This document shows, one piece after another, positions 6,574-11,312 of a stretch of 11,312 nucleotides of DNA. Position numbers and translations under genes: made by a program. Source of the DNA: an archaeon (lineage in GTDB: Archaea; Thermoproteota; Bathyarchaeia; TCS64); contig JAHLLU010000035.1 in NCBI GenBank assembly GCA_020444005.1, positions 1 to 11,312 of the forward strand, written 5' to 3'. Position 1 is the first letter of the stretch. Each line of letters starts with the position of its first letter. The notes below the pieces were generated by a model that saw nothing but the letters and a program-made list of their open reading frames with translations, was not told the origin of the DNA and ran no database searches.

Positions 6574-7950
6574 TTGGAAAAACTGTTTGGCGCTGACATG
6601 ATTCTCTACAACGGGAAAGTATACACAGTAGACAAGGATGGCACAGAGGCAGAAGCCGTAGCTATCCGAGATGGAAAAATAATCAAGGTGGGAACAAGCA
6701 AAGAGGTGCTTAAACTCGCCCACGAGGATACAGAGAAAATAGATTTGAAGGGAACCCTTCTGCTCCCCGGGTTCATAGACACACACGAGCACTGCATCAG
6801 GAAAGGACTCCAGCTAGACTGGGTCAACTGCGCATCAATGAAAAGCCTAGAAGAAGTAATCAAAGGACTAAACACAAAAGCAGCCTCAAAGAAACCCGGT
6901 GAATGGGTAATAGGATCATGGTTTGACGAGTCCCAGTGGAGCGACAAACGATTCCCCAACCGCCACGACCTGGACAAGGCATCAACGAAGCACCCTATCT
7001 ATCTTGGAAGAGCAGGAGGACACAACGCCGTAGCCAACACCATGGCGCTTGAACTCGCAGGGATAAACAAAGACACCCCACAGCCCCCGGGTGGCAACAT
7101 TGAAAGAGACGATAATGGTGTGCCTACGGGTAGACTCGATGAACTCGCAGCTATGGACATGGTTAGAGGACTCTTCCCTAAACTTACACCAGAAGAGGAA
7201 GTGGAGGAACTTGCCAAGAACTGGCCTACACTAGAAGAAATGTATCTGAGCTGGGGATTAACAAGCATCCATGAAGCCCACATAAAAGCCCCACAGGCAT
7301 TAGCATACCAGAAACTAGACCACGAGAAAAAACTCAATATCAGAATCGGCTTGATGCTGGATGGCATGACACCCTACAAAGGATACGCCACAAGTGATCT
7401 AGCGAGACAAGGCTTACGCACACCTTTCAAATGGAGTGACAGGCTGAGGGTGGTTAGCGTCAAGGTGGGCACTGATGGTGCGATGGGAAGTCTCACAGCT
7501 GCCTTGTATGAGGATTACGCCAATGACCCGGGTAACAATGGTATCATAAGGTGTACACGTGAGGAACTTGTAGACGAGGTAACAAGGTGTCATGTAGCTG
7601 GGATACAGGTATGTATTCACGCGATAGGAGACAGAGCCATCGATCTCTCATTAGACGCCATCGAGGAAGCTCTCAAGGTCAAGCCATGGAAAGACCACAG
7701 ACACAGAATAGAACATGCAGGCTATGTTCTTCCCCGTCAACTAAAACGATTCAAAGAGCTTGGAGTCAACATCAGCGCCAGCATCGGTTTCTGTTACCCC
7801 ATCGGAGACAGCCACATTGCCGCACTTGGACCAGACAGACTATGCGGCTATTACCCGATGAAGAGTTTCCGAGACCACGGCATAATTGCTGCTGGAAACA
7901 GTGACGGATTTGGCTCAAGCTACGCATTAACTGGTATCTATGAAAAGTAG
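6574..7950 (+). CDS. YtcJ-type metal-dependent amidohydrolase, main part, frameshifted near its 3' end
   Basis: This is a member of the COG1574 (YtcJ-like) branch of the amidohydrolase superfamily, which cleaves amide or related bonds with bound metal ions. The 458 residues include the N-terminal beta-sandwich strand, PGFIDTHEH (65-73) with metal ligands His71 and His73, SVKVGTDGAMGS (295-306), HAIGDRA with His349, HRIEHAG with His381, and the final metal ligand Asp444 in GNSDGFGSS. The TTG at 6574 has GGTG seven bases upstream and is the likely start. The frame hits TAG right after ALTGIYEK. The missing C-terminal part lies in the +1 frame at 7940-8188, and the two parts together would give about 538 residues, normal for the family. 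All active-site residues are upstream of the break, but the second half of the beta-sandwich domain is lost. The substrate is unknown. It may be a young pseudogene or carry a sequencing error. Confidence 0.85.
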   Translation: MEKLFGADMILYNGKVYTVDKDGTEAEAVAIRDGKIIKVGTSKEVLKLAHEDTEKIDLKGTLLLPGFIDTHEHCIRKGLQLDWVNCASMKSLEEVIKGLNTKAASKKPGEWVIGSWFDESQWSDKRFPNRHDLDKASTKHPIYLGRAGGHNAVANTMALELAGINKDTPQPPGGNIERDDNGVPTGRLDELAAMDMVRGLFPKLTPEEEVEELAKNWPTLEEMYLSWGLTSIHEAHIKAPQALAYQKLDHEKKLNIRIGLMLDGMTPYKGYATSDLARQGLRTPFKWSDRLRVVSVKVGTDGAMGSLTAALYEDYANDPGNNGIIRCTREELVDEVTRCHVAGIQVCIHAIGDRAIDLSLDAIEEALKVKPWKDHRHRIEHAGYVLPRQLKRFKELGVNISASIGFCYPIGDSHIAALGPDRLCGYYPMKSFRDHGIIAAGNSDGFGSSYALTGIYEK

Positions 7951-8188
7951 AAGCGGCAAATACCTCTGTAAAGACGAGGCAATCCCAATAATTGATGCTA
8001 TCAGAGCATACACATGGAACGCTGCATACCTAGAAGGAACAGAAGACACCAAGGGCTCTATAGAGGTTGGAAAATTCGCTGACTTCGTGGTACTGGACCG
8101 AGACATCACTACGTTACCACATGAGGAAATACTAGAAGCAAAGGTCTTGAAAACAATTATTGATGGAGAGATAGTCTATTCACTATAG
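7940..8188 (+). pseudogene. detached C-terminal part of the YtcJ-type amidohydrolase
   Basis: This 82-residue reading frame continues the amidohydrolase in the next frame. It contains EAIPIIDAIRAYTWNAAYLE followed by KGSIEVGKFADFVVLDRDI, the highly conserved end of COG1574 proteins, in which the chain returns to complete the beta-sandwich. The frame opens only at 7931, after a TAA at 7928, so the break lies between 7931 and 7950. The ATG at 7940 has no ribosome binding site and the piece has no active site of its own, so independent function is very unlikely. It ends in CTATAG, which also encodes the stop of the opposing gene. Confidence 0.85.
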
Positions 8189-8632
8189 TGAGCGCGCATA
8201 GATAGCCTCAATCACCTTGATATACTTAGGATCAAGCCCATGTTTCTTTGCCCCAGTCAACATAAGTTCCACATACCCTTTTGCAGGAGTGAAAGGCCCC
8301 TTCGGATTAGCCACCCTGTAAAGATCAGCATCATGCCATTTCCCATCCTCACCTAACACCTTGAACACTTCGCGTTTGTAAAGTCCCTGTGGAACACTCT
8401 CAAGGATATCAAGTTCCTTAATCTCGGCTTCATCACAATCGTAGATGACCCCATGAACCAAGCCACCGGGTTTCTCGATAATACTACTTATACCGCCCTG
8501 TCGTTTCTTGCTCCAGAACCTGAACTGCACCTCATAGTTTGGGAGATATGCTTTCATTACGAAACGTGCACTGGGTAGATACTGTTGTAGAAACTCTTGA
8601 TTCAGGTTTGAACCATAGCCAAAGTGATACAT
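8183..8632 (-). CDS. gamma-glutamylcyclotransferase-like protein (GGCT/AIG2 fold)
   Basis: The protein has the nucleotide-free substrate loop FGYGSNL (4-10) at its very start and the catalytic-type glutamate Glu78 in LDILESV, followed by the conserved GLYKRE (83-88). These are the signatures of the GGCT-like fold, whose members cyclise gamma-glutamyl or gamma-glutamylamine compounds to 5-oxoproline. The 149-residue length is typical of the single-domain family. The real substrate in an archaeon is unknown. I prefer the ATG at 8632, because it lies about 26 bases from a TATA box and fits a leaderless mRNA. A GTG at 8638 would add two residues. The last 6 bp overlap the amidohydrolase end (CTATAG, palindromic). 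Confidence 0.85.
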   Translation of the reverse strand: MYHFGYGSNLNQEFLQQYLPSARFVMKAYLPNYEVQFRFWSKKRQGGISSIIEKPGGLVHGVIYDCDEAEIKELDILESVPQGLYKREVFKVLGEDGKWHDADLYRVANPKGPFTPAKGYVELMLTGAKKHGLDPKYIKVIEAIYARSL

Positions 8633-8655
8633 GCACACTAATTCAGTCCGACGGG

Positions 8656-8661
8656 TTTAAA
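8656..8661. promoter_or_regulatory. palindromic TATA box between the GGCT-like gene and the MFS gene
   Basis: TTTAAA is the only TATA-like element in the roughly 60-bp divergent gap and reads the same on both strands. Its centre is about 26 bases from the GGCT ATG (8632) and about 34 bases from the MFS TTG (8693), both fitting archaeal TATA-to-start spacing. It may drive both genes. Confidence 0.4.
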
Positions 8662-8692
8662 GACATCGAGCCTTTCCTAAACGTGACAAAAC

Positions 8693-9964
8693 TTGTTTTC
8701 CGAGATAAGGGAGATAATGCGAGGCAACGTGCTAGTGCTCACAGTTTGCAGTAGCCTGTGGCGTATCAGCATCGACATTATCTGGCCATATCTCAGCCTC
8801 TACGTAATGGCTCTCGGCGGAGAATATGAGACCATAGGACAAGTTATGGCTGTGGGAAACTTGGCATCAATGCTCTTGTATCCTCTTGGCGGCTACATCG
8901 CTGACTATCAGGGGAGAATCAAGGTTATGGCGTACATGACATATGTCTATGCTTTTACGTTCCTCATCTTTGTCTTCACAGAGAGCTGGAGATGGGTCGC
9001 GGTTGGTATGTTCATGCAGAGTCTTGTCACCTTCTATATTCCAGCCATGCAAGCACTAATGGCGGACAGTATACCCGCGGATAAACGAGGTATTGGCTTC
9101 GCAGCGACGATGGCCATCCCGGGAGCCTTCGGAGTAGCATCACCGTTGATAGGAGGATGGCTCATAGACCAGATCGGCATCAAAACAGCCATCAAAGGAT
9201 TATACGGTGCAGGGTTCTTCGCAGCTCTCTTAGTTGCTACGCTTCGCCTCAAGTACTTGAAAGAGGTGCGTGAAGCCTCTGGTCCTGGTTTGAATATCAC
9301 CGTTGGTCGTGTGCCGGGTCTCGTCTGGGAGTCTTACAAGGACATGATCCGGACTGTTAGAGGTGCATCTAGTTCTCTCATTAGGTATAGTTTGCTGGTT
9401 ATGGCTACAACCTTTGTTGTTAGCATGGTAAGTCCGTTCTGGATAATCAGGGCAACAGAGATTATCGGCTTGAATACATGGCAATGGGGTACTCTGAGTC
9501 TGATTAATGGGAGCATCAACGTCTTGCTGAGCTTCCCTGCGGGTAAGATTGTTGATAGGTTCAATAAACGCTGGGTAGCGGGGATCTGTCTCATAGCTTG
9601 TGGCATACCCTGTTTCCTGTATCTACGAGCCACCACCTTCATACATGTAGCTGTACTTCTTGCCGCCTCAACGATACCGAACACATTCATCAACCCAGTC
9701 TTTCAAACCATGTTCATAGACATGACGCCACCAGACAAACGTGGAAGAATGATAGCAGCGCTAGGAGGAGCGGGAATCTGGGTCACAGGCGGAGCATGGG
9801 CTACTGGAATATTCGCCATGATGAGCATCACAGTTGGCACACTTCTCAGCGGCTACGTCTATAGAATTAACAACCAACTACCTTGGCTCATATTATCAGG
9901 AACCCTAGTATTACTAGGCATATTGATGATAGTATTCGTTAAAGACACAGAGCCAGAAGGCTAA
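8693..9964 (+). CDS. major facilitator superfamily transporter
   Basis: This 423-residue membrane protein has about 12 hydrophobic segments in two halves. The first half carries the MFS motif A between helices 2 and 3 as GGYIADYQGRIKVM, then IPADKRGIGFA and GPLIGGW-like glycine-rich helix 5 (ASPLIGGWLID). The second half repeats motif A as FPAGKIVDRFNKRW and PPDKRGRMIAALG. A soluble loop of about 40 residues joins the halves (RLKYLKEVREASGPG onward). It resembles drug- or metabolite-type antiporters, but nothing identifies the substrate. The start is TTG at 8693, with a partial ribosome binding site (GTGA) six bases upstream. ATG at 8717, preceded by GGGAG with a 3-base spacer, is an alternative that removes eight residues. 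It converges on the winged-helix gene with a 4-bp overlap. Confidence 0.88.
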   Translation: MFSEIREIMRGNVLVLTVCSSLWRISIDIIWPYLSLYVMALGGEYETIGQVMAVGNLASMLLYPLGGYIADYQGRIKVMAYMTYVYAFTFLIFVFTESWRWVAVGMFMQSLVTFYIPAMQALMADSIPADKRGIGFAATMAIPGAFGVASPLIGGWLIDQIGIKTAIKGLYGAGFFAALLVATLRLKYLKEVREASGPGLNITVGRVPGLVWESYKDMIRTVRGASSSLIRYSLLVMATTFVVSMVSPFWIIRATEIIGLNTWQWGTLSLINGSINVLLSFPAGKIVDRFNKRWVAGICLIACGIPCFLYLRATTFIHVAVLLAASTIPNTFINPVFQTMFIDMTPPDKRGRMIAALGGAGIWVTGGAWATGIFAMMSITVGTLLSGYVYRINNQLPWLILSGTLVLLGILMIVFVKDTEPEG

Positions 9965-10563
9965 CCAATCAAATCGATAGCCGCGGCAAGAGCACCCAGA
10001 GTAGCAGTAAAACTATCTCCACTTGTTCCAATTATCGCTGCGTCTCCATCAACAGGCTCAAGGCTTTCTAATCTCTCGATGATAATGTCATCTACCTCAT
10101 CACCGAGACCGGGAAAAGCCCAGCAACCATCAACAAAAACAAGAGTAGACGCCCCAGTTGCCCCATGAATCAAGGCTTGATCACGTTGCTCCACACCATA
10201 ACGGACACGATCAGCGACACCACGGACCAGAACACACCAATTAACAGCATCAACAGTAGCTTCTGTACGAGGAATAGTGGTCCACCTCATCACGGAATTG
10301 ATTCTCTCCAGATAGACTTCACCTTGGCTGCTTAGGGTTGCACCGGGTCTGGTGATCTCAATCAGTTTCTCGTCCTGAAGCCTGCTTAGTAGTGTCCTGA
10401 TTGTTCCTTCACCCATACGAAGCTCCTGTGCTAATTGTTTTCGCCCAATTCGCTGCCTCTCAAGAAGTATCAATGCATAGAGAAGATGCGCCTTGGTATA
10501 ATCAGGAGTCCTACCGGGTGCTGTCTTCTCGACGAGACCATCGAGGAGCCTAAGCTGTTCCAT
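9961..10563 (-). CDS. winged-helix protein with a DUF4443-like C-terminal domain, putative regulator
   Basis: This 200-residue cytosolic protein has an N-terminal winged-helix DNA-binding domain (about 22-85). A helix KAHLLYALILLERQR is followed by RKQLAQELRMGEGTIRTLLS, the turn and recognition helix, then RLQDEKLIEITRPG and the wing. The C-terminal domain (about 105-200) contains VRGVADRVRYGVEQRDQALI, GATGASTLVFVDG and a last block AAIIGTSGDSFTATLGALAAA. This layout matches, from memory, the archaeal DUF4443 family, whose ligand is not known to me. The C-domain probably senses a small molecule. It is the last gene of a minus-strand operon, 12 bp after the DUF4430 gene, and starts at ATG without a ribosome binding site, so it likely depends on translation of the gene before it. 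The operon context suggests it controls uptake or use of the transported compound. Confidence 0.72.
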   Translation of the reverse strand: MEQLRLLDGLVEKTAPGRTPDYTKAHLLYALILLERQRIGRKQLAQELRMGEGTIRTLLSRLQDEKLIEITRPGATLSSQGEVYLERINSVMRWTTIPRTEATVDAVNWCVLVRGVADRVRYGVEQRDQALIHGATGASTLVFVDGCWAFPGLGDEVDDIIIERLESLEPVDGDAAIIGTSGDSFTATLGALAAAIDLIG

Positions 10564-10575
10564 AATAGTTCTACT

Positions 10576-11019
10576 CTAAAAGCCCGTATAAATCCAACCC
10601 ACGATATAGCCGTCGTGTAGGTTATACTGGTCAGCGCCTACCATTCCCATAGCCCATGCGCCTTCCTCTATGTATGACCATCCCCAGTAGTGGCTATCAT
10701 CAGCATCTACACCATTAATTGAGGTGATAAAGGCTCCAAAATCATACATTTCATACTCTACATCACAGTTCTCCAAAGTCAAGTCCCAGAGATTCGCGCC
10801 GATCTGTATCCATGTATCGTTATACCACTCAACTGTACCATCACCGTAATCGATCATCAAGTCAACTTGTATCGCGTAATCTCCTATTTCATCTGTTAAT
10901 AGTTGGTAATCAGTTTCTAGCTGAGTGTACTTGTATTGATAGTTTAATGCCAGTGCACCTGCTGCTATTGTTGTGCAGAGTAGCACGATGGCTGCGAGCT
11001 TGTACGTATTCTCATTCAT
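10576..11019 (-). CDS. membrane-anchored extracytoplasmic DUF4430-domain protein
   Basis: This 147-residue protein has an N-terminal hydrophobic helix (about 7-25, LAAIVLLCTTIAAGALAL) serving as signal anchor or signal peptide, a short coil (27-45) and an acidic, aromatic-rich domain (50-146). The domain has the DUF4430 pattern: an opening strand VDLMIDYGDGT (52-62), a helix region NLWDLTLE, FGAFITSINGV (94-104), DDSHYWGWSYIEEG (107-120), and a final LHDGYIVGWIY (134-144). DUF4430 is related to the beta domain of transcobalamin and intrinsic factor. Such proteins often occur beside ECF-type transporters. No lipobox is present, since Cys15 is preceded by VLL. The ATG at 11019 has GGTGA six bases upstream, placed within the end of the preceding gene, which it overlaps by 8 bp. 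It would act outside the cell membrane, perhaps binding a vitamin-like ligand. Confidence 0.78.
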   Translation of the reverse strand: MNENTYKLAAIVLLCTTIAAGALALNYQYKYTQLETDYQLLTDEIGDYAIQVDLMIDYGDGTVEWYNDTWIQIGANLWDLTLENCDVEYEMYDFGAFITSINGVDADDSHYWGWSYIEEGAWAMGMVGADQYNLHDGYIVGWIYTGF

Positions 11020-11312
11020 TCATATTCACCTTTTTTATCGCGGCTACGAGGGGCTTGAAACCGAAGCCGAAGAAGACAGCGTTGCTAACCGTATGCGCTA
11101 ACATGAACGGGATGCCAGTTACCAAAGCCAATGCGATGGGTATCCCTACAGTAACCCCAGACACGATGTTAGTGAAAAGGTCATAGACAAAGGTCACCAA
11201 GAAACCAGCAGCAGCAGTCCAAGGATCAAACCCAATTCCCTCGATCTGTTGCCGTGAAAAGTAGCCCCCAGCTATTCCAAACAAGGTCTCACCGAGGATC
11301 GTGGCTACCCAT
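11012..11312 (-). CDS. ECF transporter S-component-like membrane protein, C-terminal part only
   Basis: The frame stays open to the window edge (the added codons read WVATILGET before LFGIAGGYF), so the gene is cut and the TTG at 11284 is not its start. About 100 residues are visible with three or so hydrophobic helices: ATILGETLFGIAGGYF, WTAAAGFLVTFVYDLFTNIVSG, and IALALVTGIPFMLAHTVSNAVFFG, then a basic end KPLVAAIKKV. The pattern GFLVTFVYDLFTN followed by GIPFMLAHTVSN resembles the substrate-binding S components of energy-coupling factor transporters, which bind vitamins or their precursors within the membrane. The family assignment is by resemblance only. The 8-bp overlap with the DUF4430 gene makes them one translational unit. 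Genes for the ATPases and T component are not visible here and could lie beyond the edge or elsewhere. Confidence 0.65.
   Translation of the reverse strand, partial: WVATILGETLFGIAGGYFSRQQIEGIGFDPWTAAAGFLVTFVYDLFTNIVSGVTVGIPIALALVTGIPFMLAHTVSNAVFFGFGFKPLVAAIKKVNMNE

Noticed and set aside
7587..7904. Plus-strand frame inside the amidohydrolase
   Set aside because: It is His/Arg/Ser/Gln-rich, typical of an out-of-frame translation, and lies within the well-supported amidohydrolase frame.
7942..7951. Programmed +1 frameshift in the amidohydrolase
   Set aside because: The sequence TAT GAA AAG TAG A offers no good re-pairing of the P-site tRNA after a +1 slip, and the conserved AV-T-R residues are missing even after joining the frames. 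A deletion or assembly error fits better.
8598..8613. GATTCAGGTTTGAACC, which recalls a tRNA T-arm
   Set aside because: No acceptor stem, D-arm or anticodon arm can be formed around it, and it lies inside the GGCT-like coding sequence.
10945..10985. Lipoprotein signal in the DUF4430 protein
   Set aside because: Cys15 is preceded by Val-Leu-Leu and lies in the middle of the hydrophobic helix, so no proper lipobox is present.
1..11312. CRISPR arrays, insertion sequences, attachment sites, tRNA or rRNA genes
   Set aside because: No regularly spaced repeats, transposase motifs, terminal inverted repeats or structured RNA consensus sequences were seen. Genes cover nearly all of the window and the longest gap is 178 bp.

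Overview
This window is archaeal chromosomal DNA. The supporting genes are a eukaryote/archaeal-type ribosomal protein S26e (a family absent from bacteria), a CDP-alcohol phosphatidyltransferase that resembles archaetidylinositol phosphate synthases, a winged-helix protein resembling the archaeal DUF4443 family, TATA-type promoter boxes instead of -35/-10 pairs, GGTG-type ribosome binding sites, and very frequent TTG/GTG start codons. S26e points towards the TACK or Asgard side of the archaea. I cannot place it more finely from sequence alone.

Layout, left to right. A small unrecognised gene at the left edge (3-284, +) meets tail-to-tail the purine operon purC-purF (2689 to 288, -), which encodes SAICAR synthase and amidophosphoribosyltransferase overlapping by one base. 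A 158-bp divergent promoter region (2690-2847), with a palindrome over a TATA-like box, precedes an unrecognised two-helix membrane protein (2848-3426, +). After a hairpin-rich 178-bp gap come a COG2509-type FAD-dependent dehydrogenase (3605-4900, +) and the phospholipid-headgroup transferase (4936-5535, +). These end at a bidirectional terminator shared with ribosomal protein S26e (5846 to 5538, -), which lies downstream of an SGNH/GDSL hydrolase (6506 to 5892, -). Divergent from the hydrolase is a YtcJ-type amidohydrolase that is broken by a frameshift near 7940 (6574-7950 plus 7940-8188, +). It converges on a gamma-glutamylcyclotransferase-like gene (8632 to 8183, -). A 12-helix MFS transporter (8693-9964, +) follows. 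The right end is a tight minus-strand operon entering from outside the window: an ECF-type S-component-like membrane protein (partial), a membrane-anchored DUF4430 protein and a DUF4443-like winged-helix protein.

The genes fall into small independent units: purine synthesis, membrane lipid synthesis, translation, small-molecule hydrolysis and transport. The strongest lead for an undescribed system is the right-end operon. It combines an extracytoplasmic DUF4430 domain (related to the beta domain of transcobalamin), an S-component-like permease and a putative sensor-regulator, so it may be a vitamin or cobamide uptake unit. Its transported molecule is unknown and its upstream part is cut off by the window edge. 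The other notable points are the amidohydrolase frameshift, whose geometry fits loss of about 14 bases encoding a conserved motif, a divergent PurF, two divergent gene pairs that seem to share one symmetric TATA box, four convergent pairs whose stop codons lie within 6 bp of each other, and patchy codon style within single genes.
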